A stretch of 64,000 nucleotides of DNA from Mucilaginibacter sp. KACC 22063 (GCF_028736115.1 NZ_CP117877.1:4278001-4342000), one strand, 5' to 3'. Shown: positions 33,641 to 42,906, counted from the first letter of the stretch. The notes: generated by a model from the letters alone, not told the origin. Program-made: numbers and translations.

Positions 33641-35327
33641 ATTCTACTTTTAAGAGATAATGATTTTCTAATGTCTCACCTCTCGTAGCCGGATTTAGAA
33701 ATTTAGGTGTCAATCTTGTTATACCATAATTAACATGCGTGTAAACGCTATCAATTTTTACACCCTGCTTTTGCAGTTCATCTTTAAATTGCTGGGTGGT
33801 AAACAACCATACCGGTTTACCGCTTGCAACCATTGCCTTAACAGTATCTATGCTTTCAATAATAGGCGATAGGCGTTGTGCATGGAAGTTGAACGAAGAG
33901 CTGTGCATCCCCAGGCTATAAATTTCGTCAGTGGGAATGTGCTTTTCCCTTACTACTTTCCCCAATCCTATGCCCGACTGATACTTGTTAAGCAACTGCA
34001 TATATACATTGCCGTTCAGCAAAACGTTTGTTAATGCGGCCAAAAGCACCGAAGCAATAACCAGCTTATTAAAGGCTGTTGATTTTTTAACCAGCTCGTA
34101 CACCAACAGTCCGAATAATATGGCTGCTACGATACCTGCCAGCCAGTAGCTTACCGGGAAACACCAGAAGTTTAAAAGTATCAGCAGTAACAAAACAGCA
34201 CCGATAACAAAATACTGTACATACAAGCTGAACATCAAAGTTTTTCGCTCGTGATGATCGGCTTTTTCCATTAAATGCCCGGCGGTAAGTACGGCAAAAA
34301 TCGGGAACAATACATTTAAATAGTGTGGCAGCTGATAACCGGACGATGAAATAATAACGAAAATGATAACGATGGTGCCTACGGTAAGCATTTCCCACCC
34401 TTTAACATAGGCAAAACGTGTTTTAAAGAAACCGGTAATCCTGTCTATAAACGCATAATAGGTTAACAGGCAGAAAGGAAGGAACGCCCACAGCATGGTA
34501 TGAAAAAAGAAGAAATAATCTTTATGCCCCTTACCCCAATGCTTGCCTTCCAGGCGTTCTGTGTTTTGGTTCCATAAAATAAATTTAACGCCAGATACAT
34601 GGCTCATGCCGCGCACCACCTTTTCAGGGTGCAGATCATATTGCAAATAGTAACAATATACGCATGGCGCAATGAACGCTGCCCATAGAATAGCAACAAT
34701 AATCCAACGCCAGTCGAACATCCGTTTCCAGTTTCTTTGATAAAGCAGCAAAAAGAACAGCGACACACAGGGCATAACAAAACCGATCATTCCTTTGGTG
34801 GTGAAGCCTATAGCTAAGCCAAGTGCTGCCAAAACGTAGTTATACCATTTTCTGAAATAAGCTGCTTCTACCAGTTGCCACGTTGCTAATGCAATGCCGC
34901 TCATCAGCAAAGCATCCATACGCACATCATTGTTGGCCAAAAACTCTGCCTGGGCACAGGCAACAATAAGCGCAGCTAATAAACCTGTTTCGTGACTGTA
35001 AAGCAGTTTGGCTAAACGGTAAGTGGCATAAACGGCCAGTATGGTCATCAAAAATGACGGCACCTTATAAGCCAGGTCGCTTACACCAAAAATATTGTAA
35101 GAGAGTGCTGCTAACCAAAAATGCAGGTGCGGTTTATCCAGGTAATCTTTCCCCATATCATCAACCAGATTCACATAGTCGTGATGCTGAAACATATGCA
35201 GGGCAATATTGGCATGGTGCGATGCATCTTCGTCCATCAAAGGCACGCCCAAACCAAAGATATAGGCAACCAATAATGCTATAAAAAGCCAGAAATAAGT
35301 GGATGAGCTGATTTTATTTTGAGTCAT
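33639..35327 (-). CDS. Family-39 (ArnT/PMT-like) glycosyltransferase
   Basis: The 562-residue membrane protein has about 12 helices and the GT39/ArnT N-terminal loop DEDASHHANIALHMFQHHDY, where the acidic residues contact the lipid-linked sugar. Members transfer sugars from polyprenyl phosphate to lipid A, proteins or other acceptors at the periplasmic face. Helical segments run to about residue 430 and a small soluble domain closes the protein. The gene has its own minus-strand promoter-like element at 35370. The acceptor is unknown. Confidence 0.85.
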   Translation of the reverse strand: MTQNKISSSTYFWLFIALLVAYIFGLGVPLMDEDASHHANIALHMFQHHDYVNLVDDMGKDYLDKPHLHFWLAALSYNIFGVSDLAYKVPSFLMTILAVYATYRLAKLLYSHETGLLAALIVACAQAEFLANNDVRMDALLMSGIALATWQLVEAAYFRKWYNYVLAALGLAIGFTTKGMIGFVMPCVSLFFLLLYQRNWKRMFDWRWIIVAILWAAFIAPCVYCYYLQYDLHPEKVVRGMSHVSGVKFILWNQNTERLEGKHWGKGHKDYFFFFHTMLWAFLPFCLLTYYAFIDRITGFFKTRFAYVKGWEMLTVGTIVIIFVIISSSGYQLPHYLNVLFPIFAVLTAGHLMEKADHHERKTLMFSLYVQYFVIGAVLLLLILLNFWCFPVSYWLAGIVAAILFGLLVYELVKKSTAFNKLVIASVLLAALTNVLLNGNVYMQLLNKYQSGIGLGKVVREKHIPTDEIYSLGMHSSSFNFHAQRLSPIIESIDTVKAMVASGKPVWLFTTQQFKDELQKQGVKIDSVYTHVNYGITRLTPKFLNPATRGETLENHYLLKVE

Positions 35328-35369
35328 GCTTTAACATAAACAGCACTAATGCAGTGTTTATTACGTTAG

Positions 35370-35377
35370 CAAAATTA
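35370..35377 (-). promoter_or_regulatory. -7 element (TAATTTTG) of the glycosyltransferase gene
   Basis: TAATTTTG on the minus strand fits TAnnTTTG and lies 42 bp before the start codon. The nearest TTG is only 11 bp away, so the -33 part is not defined. Confidence 0.4.
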
Positions 35378-35468
35378 AACTATTTAATCAATTACGGCAC
35401 GAGCTAAAAATTTAGCCTTTAAAACATAAGTTACAAATTATCGTTAAAAGAAAATACAAGGAGAGTTA

Positions 35469-35750
35469 ATGATGAAAACATTAAAATATATCGGATTTGC
35501 GGGGATACTCACCTTTAGTCTTTCTGCATGTGATCAAAAACGCAATTCAGCCACACTGGGCGGCTCACAGGATACTACAAACGTTTCCGCCGGGTCTGAT
35601 GCCGGCGCTGTGAATACTGCCGATAAAGCAGACACATCTAATAACGGTAATAAAAACCGTGGTAAAGATTCGACCAGTAACGGCAATGCAAATCCAACGG
35701 GTCATATCGAAAATGATACGGTACCCAAAGCTAAAAACCCGCATCCTTAA
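35469..35750 (+). CDS. Small Asn/Ser-rich lipoprotein
   Basis: The 93-residue protein has a lipobox (LSACDQ, Cys near 21), after which it is low-complexity: Asn, Ser, Thr, Asp and Lys, with no predicted fold. It may be an outer-membrane surface lipoprotein or a stress protein. An ATG at 35472 is also possible. It is an orphan gene flanked by divergent and same-strand neighbours. Function unknown. Confidence 0.65.
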   Translation: MMKTLKYIGFAGILTFSLSACDQKRNSATLGGSQDTTNVSAGSDAGAVNTADKADTSNNGNKNRGKDSTSNGNANPTGHIENDTVPKAKNPHP

Positions 35751-35858
35751 ACCCTACTAAGGTTATCTAAATAGAAGGTAAAATCAAATTGCATTAACAT
35801 TTTGTTAAGTGCTTGACAAAGTGACTTTTACATTTTAACTTTACACTACCTAATTATT

Positions 35859-36278
35859 TTGAGCGTGATCCGTATAAAAGCAAAGAAGATACTGCTAGTT
35901 GCTCCGGAGTCTTTCTCTAAGCAACTGCTTGATACCAACGAAGAAGTTAGACACGTCGTTCAGACAGAAAAGTTATTCCCCGTGATTTTTGAGTACAATC
36001 CCGAACTGATTGTTTTTGATTATGATTACCTGGGAGCCGATTTTGAGCGGATATTAAGACGTATCAGGACCAATACTTTTTACAAACGCACCAAAATTTG
36101 CTGCTACAAACCCAAAGCAGAACGTAAGGTAGACAGCCTTTTATCAACACTGGGTGTAAACTATTTTTTACATGAACCTGCCGCTAAAAAAGTAGAAGAA
36201 GCTACCAGCAACTTTACGCTGCCGGAAGCTATCAGTAAATTATTTCAGTCGGCTGTACTTAACGTAGCGGTACAGTAA
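35859..36278 (+). CDS. Degenerate receiver-like protein
   Basis: The 139-residue protein has a response-regulator-like alternation: KKILLVAPES, then VFDYDYLGADFERILRRIR with Asp in the usual phosphorylation strand. The conserved acidic pair after the first strand is replaced by APES, so it probably cannot be phosphorylated in the normal way. The start is TTG at 35859 (a GTG at 35865 is possible). A TTGACA and TAACTTTA pair lies 25-50 bp upstream. It is convergent with serS and ends 3 bp before its stop. Confidence 0.6.
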   Translation: MSVIRIKAKKILLVAPESFSKQLLDTNEEVRHVVQTEKLFPVIFEYNPELIVFDYDYLGADFERILRRIRTNTFYKRTKICCYKPKAERKVDSLLSTLGVNYFLHEPAAKKVEEATSNFTLPEAISKLFQSAVLNVAVQ

Positions 36279-36281
36279 CGT

Positions 36282-37553
36282 TTAGTGGATCCACTCAAAT
36301 TTGGTATAAGGCACCAGTACTTCCGGTATCTTAATGCCTTTTTCTGTTTGGTTATTCTCCAGCAGGGTAGCAACAATACGCGGCAATGCCAAGGCGCTTC
36401 CGTTTAAGGTATGCGCTAACTGGGTTTTGCCTTCGGCATTACGGAAACGTAGTTTAAGCCTGTTGCTCTGGAATGTCTCGAAGTTGGTTACAGATGACAC
36501 CTCCAGCCAGCGTTGCTGTGCAGCGCTCCATGTTTCCATATCATAAGTAAGCGCAGAAGCAAAGCCCATATCGCCGCCGCATAAACGCAACACACGGTAT
36601 GGCAAGCCTAACTTTTGCAACAAACCCTGTACATGCAGGCTCATTTCTTCAAGCGTAGCGTATGATTTTTCAGGATACACCACCTGTACAAGCTCTACTT
36701 TATCAAACTGGTGTAAACGGTTTAAACCACGCACATGCGCACCATAAGAACCAGCCTCGCGGCGGAAACATGGTGTATAACCGCAATTTTTAACAGGTAT
36801 TTCGTCAGCCTTTAAAATTACGTCGCGGTACAGATTGGTGATTGGCACCTCGGCAGTAGGGATCAGGTATAAATTATCTTGCCCAACAAAATACATTTGG
36901 CCTTCTTTATCTGGCAATTGCCCTGTACCAAATCCAGATGCCTCGTTAACCATTAATGGCAGCGCACGCTCGTCATAACCTGCTTTTTCAGCCTCATCTA
37001 AAAAGAAACTGATCAAGGCACGTTGCAGTTTGGCACCTTTACCTTTATAAACCGGGAAACCCGCACCGGTGATCTTAACACCCAGTTCAAAATCAATCAG
37101 GTTGTATTTAGCGGCCAGTTCCCAGTGTGGCAAAGCATCGGCAGGCAGTTCTGGTTTTTGTCCATTCTCCAGCACCACTTCATTCTCTTCAGGTGTCAAT
37201 CCTTTAGGCACACTGCTATGCGGCAGGTTAGGCAACAAAACAATCTTTTGCTGTAGTTCGGCTTCAACCTGGCTTAACTGCTCGCCCAGTTGTTTAATTT
37301 CTTCTTTCCAGGCACCGGTTTTAGCTTTCATGGCTTCGGCTTCTTCTTTTTTGCCGTTGCGCATCAGTTCGCCAATTTGTTTTGCTGCGGAGTTAGCTTC
37401 GGCGGATACACTGTCTAAACGGTTCTGTGCCTGACGACGGCTGTCATCAAGCTTGATCACTTCATCAACCAATTCAGGCTGTTTGAAATTTTTTACAGCC
37501 AAACGCTCTAAAACCTGTTCACGGTTATCGCGGATATAACTAACTTGCAGCAT
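36282..37553 (-). CDS. serS: Seryl-tRNA synthetase
   Basis: The 423-residue class II synthetase charges tRNA-Ser and tRNA-Sec. It has the N-terminal coiled-coil arm (about 25-100), motif 2 CFRREAGSYG and motif 3 LNGSALALPRIVATLLEN. The ATG at 37553 gives MLQVSYIRDN, the normal N-terminus; the upstream reading to 37577 begins inside the -7 element. The gene runs divergently from rsmI. Confidence 0.97.
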   Translation of the reverse strand: MLQVSYIRDNREQVLERLAVKNFKQPELVDEVIKLDDSRRQAQNRLDSVSAEANSAAKQIGELMRNGKKEEAEAMKAKTGAWKEEIKQLGEQLSQVEAELQQKIVLLPNLPHSSVPKGLTPEENEVVLENGQKPELPADALPHWELAAKYNLIDFELGVKITGAGFPVYKGKGAKLQRALISFFLDEAEKAGYDERALPLMVNEASGFGTGQLPDKEGQMYFVGQDNLYLIPTAEVPITNLYRDVILKADEIPVKNCGYTPCFRREAGSYGAHVRGLNRLHQFDKVELVQVVYPEKSYATLEEMSLHVQGLLQKLGLPYRVLRLCGGDMGFASALTYDMETWSAAQQRWLEVSSVTNFETFQSNRLKLRFRNAEGKTQLAHTLNGSALALPRIVATLLENNQTEKGIKIPEVLVPYTKFEWIH

Positions 37554-37574
37554 TGAAATTATTTTTTTGAACAA

Positions 37575-37582
37575 CAAAGATA
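37575..37582 (-). promoter_or_regulatory. -7 element (TATCTTTG) of serS
   Basis: The minus strand reads TATCTTTG, a full match to TAnnTTTG, 22 bp before the serS ATG. It supports the shorter serS start. No -33 TTG was found at 19-21 bp. Confidence 0.5.
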
Positions 37583-37588
37583 TAATTA

Positions 37589-37672
37589 GTTCATGGTTTA
37601 TAGTTCATTGTTAATGGCCTTTTACATGCAAAACTATATCGCACTATGAACTATCAGCAATAAACCATGAAC
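37589..37672. repeat. 84-bp inverted repeat covering the rsmI start codon
   Basis: GTTCATGGTTTAT (37589-37601) and ATAAACCATGAAC (37660-37672) are perfect 13-bp inverted arms; further short matches (AGTTCAT/ATGAACT) lie inside. The right arm contains the rsmI ATG (37667). The left arm is next to the serS promoter. Confidence 0.75.
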
Positions 37673-38350
37673 AGCGAAGCAGGCAAACTATACCTTGTAC
37701 CTACCCCTATTGGTAATCTTGAAGATATTACGCTAAGGGCTATCCGTGTACTTAAAGAGGCGGACATTATACTTGCAGAAGATACCCGCACTTCTGCACC
37801 ATTGCTTAAGCATTTTGAGATAGATAAAAAGGTGTATGCCCATCACCAGCATAATGAGCATCAATCGTCGGGCGAGATTGTAAAGTTTTTAAAAGAAGGC
37901 AAAAACGTGGCGCTGATATCAGATGCGGGCACACCTGCCATATCTGACCCGGGATTTTACCTGATACGTGAAGCTTTAAAACACGAACTGCATGTAGAAT
38001 GCCTGCCTGGCGCTACAGCGTTTGTGCCGGCGCTGGTTAACTCGGGTTTCCCTACCGACCGTTTTTGTTTTGAAGGGTTTTTGCCACTAAAAAAAGGCAG
38101 GCAAACGCGTTACAAATTTCTGGCTGAAGAAGAGCGCACCATTATACTTTACGAATCGCCGCACCGTTTACTGAAAACACTGGAAGAAATGTCAACCTAT
38201 TTTGGTGCCGAACGACTGCTTTCTGTTTCTCGGGAACTTACTAAAATGTTTGAGGAAACAGTACGAGGCACTGTTGCTGAAGTGAAAACCCATTTTGAAA
38301 CACATCCCATTAAAGGGGAGTTTGTGATTTGTATTAAAGGGAAAGAATAA
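37667..38350 (+). CDS. rsmI: 16S rRNA (cytidine-1402-2'-O)-methyltransferase
   Basis: The 227-residue SAM-dependent enzyme methylates 16S rRNA C1402 (E. coli numbering). It has the RsmI signature LYLVPTPIGNLEDITLRAIRVLKEADIILAEDTRTS at the N-terminus, and ISDAGTPAISDPG. It lacks the C-terminal extension of the E. coli enzyme (286 aa), as in other Bacteroidota. The lnt gene starts 4 bp after the stop. The start codon lies in an inverted repeat. Confidence 0.96.
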   Translation: MNSEAGKLYLVPTPIGNLEDITLRAIRVLKEADIILAEDTRTSAPLLKHFEIDKKVYAHHQHNEHQSSGEIVKFLKEGKNVALISDAGTPAISDPGFYLIREALKHELHVECLPGATAFVPALVNSGFPTDRFCFEGFLPLKKGRQTRYKFLAEEERTIILYESPHRLLKTLEEMSTYFGAERLLSVSRELTKMFEETVRGTVAEVKTHFETHPIKGEFVICIKGKE

Positions 38351-38354
38351 ACCA

Positions 38355-39977
38355 ATGAAAAAAAACTTACTGCTCGCTATATTTTCGGGTTTGTTGATGT
38401 GGCTCGCATGGCCGCCAACCAGCTATATTACTTTTTTGCTTTTTGTGGGGCTGGTACCTATGCTGCTGGCAATGGAAAACATTATCCAGTCTGACGACAA
38501 ACGCAAAGGCAGCAAAATATTCGGAGTTACCTTTATCGGCTTTTTCATCTGGAACACCTTATGTGTCTACTGGGTATATAATTCGATCAAAACCATAGGC
38601 CCCGTTATAGCCATACCTATCACCCTTATCCCATATTCACTTGGTCCGTTGCTGATGTCAACTGCCTGCTGGCTGTATTACCGTTTACGGTTAATTACGA
38701 ACAGAAATATTGGCTTATTTGGCCTGGTTTGTTTTTGGATCGGTTACGAATATATCCACCAAACCTGGCCGCTGGCTTTCCCGTGGATGACCTTAGGTAA
38801 CGGTTTCGCTGTTAGCCATCAATGGGTGCAATGGTATGAATATACCGGTGTATATGGTGGTACGGTATGGGTGTGGCTGATCAATATCCTGATCTTCTTG
38901 TTCTACGTCAGCCTTGGTGAGGCACAACCCAATAAATACAGGGCTATACTATCTGTAGCTTTTTTTACTTTTTTAATATTACCAATTGGTTTTTCGCTGT
39001 TCAGATATTATAGTTACCACGAGCAGCCCAATCCGTCAAACGTTGTTGTTGCCCAACCTAATATCGACCCTTACGAAAAATATGGCGCTATACCAGCTCC
39101 GCAGCAGATCAGTATTTTAACACACCTGTCTGACTCACTTGCACAACCCAATACCGAATATTTTATATGGCCTGAAACTGCTATACCCGAACCCATAGAC
39201 GAAGACCGTATCCGCGGCAGCGTTGCTTATGGACAGGCAAAAGCTTTTTTAAATAAGTACAAAAACGGAAACGTCATTACCGGTGCCGAAACTTACAAGA
39301 TCTATAATTCCCCGGTTACAGCAACAGCAGGTCAGGCGCGGGGCACTAACCAATATATTGATTCTTTTAACACTGGTGTTAATATTGAAAACTCAGACGA
39401 GGTACAGTTTTACCATAAATCGAAACTGGTACCTGGGGTAGAAAGCATCCCTTTCAGCTCATTATCGTTTTTAAAACCTGTATTTGCAGCTTTGGGCGGC
39501 GCTACAGGCAGCTATGGCGTTCAATCCGGGCCAAGTGTGTTCCATTCGCAAAGCGGCATAGGTGCAGATCCGGTGATCTGTTATGAATCCATTTATGGGG
39601 AATATGTAGGGCAAGCTGTACTCAACGGCGCACAGTTTATTGCTGTGATTACCAATGACGGGTGGTTTGGTAACTCATCAGGAAAAGACCAGCACATGGA
39701 TTATGCTAAGCTTCGTGCTATTGAAACCCGGCGCTGGGTATGCCGCTCGGCTAATACCGGCATTTCGGCTTTTATTAATGAGCGGGGCGATGTTGTTAAA
39801 CATACCGGCTGGTGGGTGCGTACAGCAATTAAGCAGGACATTAACCTTAATTCTGATCTTACTTTTTATGTGCGCTATGGCGATTATATTCCTAAAACGG
39901 CCTGCTTTTTAGCAGTGCTCGGCATTTTATGGATTGCCATTAAGATCAGGCTACCCAGGAAGAATGTTGTAGCGTAA
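38355..39977 (+). CDS. lnt: Apolipoprotein N-acyltransferase
   Basis: The 540-residue inner-membrane protein adds the third acyl chain to lipoproteins. N-terminal helices are followed by a nitrilase-like periplasmic domain with the triad Glu (WPETAIPE), Lys (HKSKLVPG) and Cys (VICYESIYG). It begins 4 bp after rsmI. It works with LspA, which is encoded in the window, so two of the three lipoprotein-maturation steps lie here. Confidence 0.95.
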   Translation: MKKNLLLAIFSGLLMWLAWPPTSYITFLLFVGLVPMLLAMENIIQSDDKRKGSKIFGVTFIGFFIWNTLCVYWVYNSIKTIGPVIAIPITLIPYSLGPLLMSTACWLYYRLRLITNRNIGLFGLVCFWIGYEYIHQTWPLAFPWMTLGNGFAVSHQWVQWYEYTGVYGGTVWVWLINILIFLFYVSLGEAQPNKYRAILSVAFFTFLILPIGFSLFRYYSYHEQPNPSNVVVAQPNIDPYEKYGAIPAPQQISILTHLSDSLAQPNTEYFIWPETAIPEPIDEDRIRGSVAYGQAKAFLNKYKNGNVITGAETYKIYNSPVTATAGQARGTNQYIDSFNTGVNIENSDEVQFYHKSKLVPGVESIPFSSLSFLKPVFAALGGATGSYGVQSGPSVFHSQSGIGADPVICYESIYGEYVGQAVLNGAQFIAVITNDGWFGNSSGKDQHMDYAKLRAIETRRWVCRSANTGISAFINERGDVVKHTGWWVRTAIKQDINLNSDLTFYVRYGDYIPKTACFLAVLGILWIAIKIRLPRKNVVA

Positions 39978-39990
39978 GCGCTTCTTTAAA

Positions 39991-40018
39991 CCCCTCCCTA
40001 ACCCTCCCAGGGGAGGGA
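39991..40018. repeat. CCCTCC/GGGAGGG hairpin repeat downstream of lnt
   Basis: CCCCTCCC and, after ACCCTCCCA, GGGGAGGG form a strong stem 14 bp after the lnt stop. It is the same word type as 603-621. It may act as a terminator although no T-run follows. Confidence 0.55.
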
Positions 40019-40031
40019 ACGATAAACCGCC

Positions 40032-40118
40032 TTGTCATTCTGAACGAAGTGAAGAATCTAATTATACAATGTAATTAAGTAGGCTTAATAGATTCCTCAC
40101 ATTCGTTCGGAATGACAA
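40032..40118. repeat. 87-bp imperfect palindrome (TTGTCATTCTGAACGAAG type)
   Basis: TTGTCATTC (40032 on) and GAATGACAA (to 40118) form the ends; GAACGAAGTG and CACATTCGTTC continue the stem with a few mismatches. The middle is an AT-rich loop (about 28 bases). This matches a dispersed palindrome type widely seen in Bacteroidota intergenic DNA. Confidence 0.75.
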
Positions 40119-40196
40119 TTAAGTAACCCTAACCTAAACTCGCTCTAACTAGAGGCGCGGCTTTGGTGAGATATATGATCAGTATTTACCAATGTT

Positions 40197-40272
40197 GTCA
40201 TTGCGAAACCTGAAAGGTCATGGCAATCTAAATGGTTACTTAGCTATAGATTGCTTCGTACCTCGCAATGAC
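40197..40272 (+). repeat. 76-bp dispersed quasi-palindrome, copy B
   Basis: GTCATTGCGA at the left and TCGCAATGAC at the right are inverted 10-bp ends. It equals the reverse complement of 20195-20270 except for 11 bases. With the two repeats above, it fills the 328-bp gap between lnt and the kinase-like gene. Confidence 0.8.
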
Positions 40273-40305
40273 GAAAGTGGTACGAGGAATTTTAGTGAGG
40301 CTTTT

Positions 40306-41154
40306 TTACTCCCTATTCAAGATAAAATGCAGCAAATCATTAACAGGATGCTTCATGATCTTACCCACCTTTATATGCTGTGCAGCACATAAGGTGCGCA
40401 ATTCATGTTCAAATACAGCAGAGATAGAGCCTACAAAGTGGCACTTATAACGCTGATGATCTGCGTATGATTTGATGTTGGTTTCAATAAAGCTTTGCAG
40501 CGTGTCCCTGATCAGGTTATCTGCGTAAGGGGTATCGCGTACAAGCGCAAGGAAACGCGAGAAAGATGCTAAATAGGTATTGGCATTGGGTTTTTGGTAA
40601 ACCCGTTCCATCAGTGCATCTTTTTGCAGATCGTACTCTTTCCTAAAAGCCGCCTCTATATTTCCAGGCATATTGCCATAAAGATAATCAGTTACCAGCT
40701 TTTTGCCTATCCATGTCCCTGAACCCTCATCGCCTAATACAAAACCCAGGCCATGCTTGCCTTCATGAATATCCTCTCCATCGAAAAAAGAGATATTTGA
40801 ACCTGTACCTAAAACGCAGCAAAAACCTTTTTCCTTGCCACAGGTAGCATAAGCAGAACCCAGCAAATCACTATCAACGCTGATAAACGCTTTTGTAAAA
40901 ACCTGACTTAGTGCATTGGAAACAATCTCATGCCTGTCGGGGCTTGAACAACCTGCACCAAAAAAGTAAATCTCAGTAACCTGCGGACCATAAGCAACAA
41001 GCTCGGGCACCTGCTCCTGTACAATTTTGGTGATCTGTTTTTCGGTAAGGAAATAAGGGTTGAGCCCACTACACCTAAATTCTATTGGCTCCTGATCTGG
41101 CAAAGACAGCAACCAATCTGTTTTTGACGAACCACTATCAGCAACTAAAATCAT
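40306..41154 (-). CDS. BadF/BadG/N-acetylglucosamine-kinase-like ATPase
   Basis: The 282-residue protein has the ASKHA-fold phosphate-binding start MILVADSGSSKTDWLL, and the GTGSNISFFDG and LGDEGSGTWIGKK motifs of BadF/BcrA and N-acetylglucosamine kinases. It probably phosphorylates an amino sugar taken up or recycled from peptidoglycan. The gene overlaps the stop of the upstream response regulator by four bases, an unusual partner. Confidence 0.85.
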   Translation of the reverse strand: MILVADSGSSKTDWLLSLPDQEPIEFRCSGLNPYFLTEKQITKIVQEQVPELVAYGPQVTEIYFFGAGCSSPDRHEIVSNALSQVFTKAFISVDSDLLGSAYATCGKEKGFCCVLGTGSNISFFDGEDIHEGKHGLGFVLGDEGSGTWIGKKLVTDYLYGNMPGNIEAAFRKEYDLQKDALMERVYQKPNANTYLASFSRFLALVRDTPYADNLIRDTLQSFIETNIKSYADHQRYKCHFVGSISAVFEHELRTLCAAQHIKVGKIMKHPVNDLLHFILNRE

Positions 41155-41534
41155 GAACCGAGTTCTTCCAGTATTTTATGGGTAAGCGGCTTGTGTATAA
41201 ACTGTATAATGTATTTGTTCTCAGATGAACGCCTTACATCATTAGGGTCAAGGGACGAAGAAAGCATAAAAACTTTCAATTTGTCTTTGCCTTCAAACTC
41301 AATTTTATCCATCTCGCTTAAAAACTCAAACCCATTCATCATCGGCATACGTAAATCCAGGAAAATTACGTCAGGAACGATCTCACCATCCCTTAATGAA
41401 GCAATAGCTTCATTAGCCGACTGGCTCACCACAATTTCCTCCGCAAAGTTTCCGCTTTCTAAAATCCGCCGCGTAACAAAGTTGTCGATATAATTATCGT
41501 CAATTAATAAACAGGTTTTGTATGGCAAAGACAT
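41151..41534 (-). CDS. Single-domain response regulator (CheY-like)
   Basis: The 127-residue protein is a receiver domain only: acidic pair IDDN (11-13), phosphoacceptor Asp60 (VIFLDLRMP), and Lys in FIHKPLT. All key residues are intact. With no output domain it must act by protein contact. A TACATTTG element lies only 4 bp before the ATG, so a very short leader is possible. It overlaps the kinase-like gene by four bases. Confidence 0.92.
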   Translation of the reverse strand: MSLPYKTCLLIDDNYIDNFVTRRILESGNFAEEIVVSQSANEAIASLRDGEIVPDVIFLDLRMPMMNGFEFLSEMDKIEFEGKDKLKVFMLSSSLDPNDVRRSSENKYIIQFIHKPLTHKILEELGS

Positions 41535-41581
41535 TAGTCAAATGTAATTGATTTTTAAATATAATAAAATAACTTTTACGC

Positions 41582-42901
41582 TTATTGAATGTCGACAGTT
41601 GCCGTAATTTGTTTAAGCGTAATCTCTGCAATTTTTGATTGGTACTGCGCATTAAAAAACGTGGATTGTGCAGTCAGGTAATTACGCTGCGCTTCCCTGA
41701 TCTCCAGCGGAGTAATATTACCCAACCGGTACTTTTCGAGCGAGATGTCAAGATTCTTCTTGGCTATTTCCACGTTCGACTGACCTAGTTGAATCAAATC
41801 CAAACCACTCAGGTAACTACTGAAAAGTGTGTTGATCTGCGCATTAATATCCAGTTTTGTTTGATTAAGGTTGATAGTCGCATTATCAATCTGCAGCTTG
41901 GCATTACGCTCCCTGCGCCACTGGTTAAAACCGTCGAAAATATTAATGGTAGCTGCCAGCCCATAATTTATACCATTGCTTCTTTGCGTACGCGCAAAAC
42001 CAGCCGGTGAGTTACTGTTACTTGCGGTATAACCGGCACTTACAGCCACATTTGGATACCGGGTAGACTGTACCTGTTTTAAAGCAATTTCATTTAAACG
42101 CTGGTTGATCTGCGAAGCCAGTATGGCAGGGTTTTGGTTTTGAGCTTTATTCAGCACCTCGCCAAGCGTTACATGCTGATCAACGGTAATGGTATCCACA
42201 ACGGTGAAATCAGTCTGAGGCTCGCGGATCAATAACTGGTTAAGCTTGATCTTAGATGCTTTAAACTGCTGCATCTGGGTGATCAGGTTTGCAGTATCTG
42301 TATTGTAATTTACCTGAGCATTCAACACATCAAGGCGGGAAACACGTCCTACTTTAAACTTATCATTAGCATAACGCAATTGGATCCGCGAAATATCAAT
42401 AGCGCCATTTAAGGCTTTGATAATTTCTTTTTGGTTTACCAGGTCGTAATAGCTGGCGAGCACATTGGCCAACGTGGCTTGTATGGTATCGCGCAGCAAA
42501 ACCCGCCCAAGCTCGTCACGTCTTTTCAGGGCATCGTAATTGGCAAACATGCCGAAGCCATCAAAAATGGTCCAGTTAAGGTTTACACCATAATTAATAC
42601 CGGTATTGTTCGCACGCGAAATCCGGTTAACCGTATTATCGGCACGGGTTTGAACTGTATTTTGTATGCTGTTACTCGACGTGAAATCGCCCGTTACATT
42701 AGGCAGCATACCGGCATTACCGGGGGTAACGTTGTTTTTTGCTATGGCAGCATTATTCTGCGATAGCTTGATGTTATAGTTGTTTTTAAGCGCAATCTCA
42801 ACCGCATCTTTAATTGTAAGCAGTGGAGCATTCTGCGCATGCAAACGGCCTATGATAAGGGAGGCCGCCATAGTGAGGCAAAAGCTTAATCTGATTTTCA
42901 T
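41582..42901 (-). CDS. TolC-family outer-membrane efflux protein
   Basis: The 439-residue protein has a signal peptide and two TolC/OEP repeats (long helices with DAVEIALKNNYNIKLSQNN near the start and a second set near 330-430). It forms the outer-membrane duct of the tripartite pump whose permease and adaptor lie just upstream on the same strand; the gap to the permease is 5 bp. Confidence 0.92.
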   Translation of the reverse strand: MKIRLSFCLTMAASLIIGRLHAQNAPLLTIKDAVEIALKNNYNIKLSQNNAAIAKNNVTPGNAGMLPNVTGDFTSSNSIQNTVQTRADNTVNRISRANNTGINYGVNLNWTIFDGFGMFANYDALKRRDELGRVLLRDTIQATLANVLASYYDLVNQKEIIKALNGAIDISRIQLRYANDKFKVGRVSRLDVLNAQVNYNTDTANLITQMQQFKASKIKLNQLLIREPQTDFTVVDTITVDQHVTLGEVLNKAQNQNPAILASQINQRLNEIALKQVQSTRYPNVAVSAGYTASNSNSPAGFARTQRSNGINYGLAATINIFDGFNQWRRERNAKLQIDNATINLNQTKLDINAQINTLFSSYLSGLDLIQLGQSNVEIAKKNLDISLEKYRLGNITPLEIREAQRNYLTAQSTFFNAQYQSKIAEITLKQITATVDIQ

Positions 42902-42906
42902 GCTGC

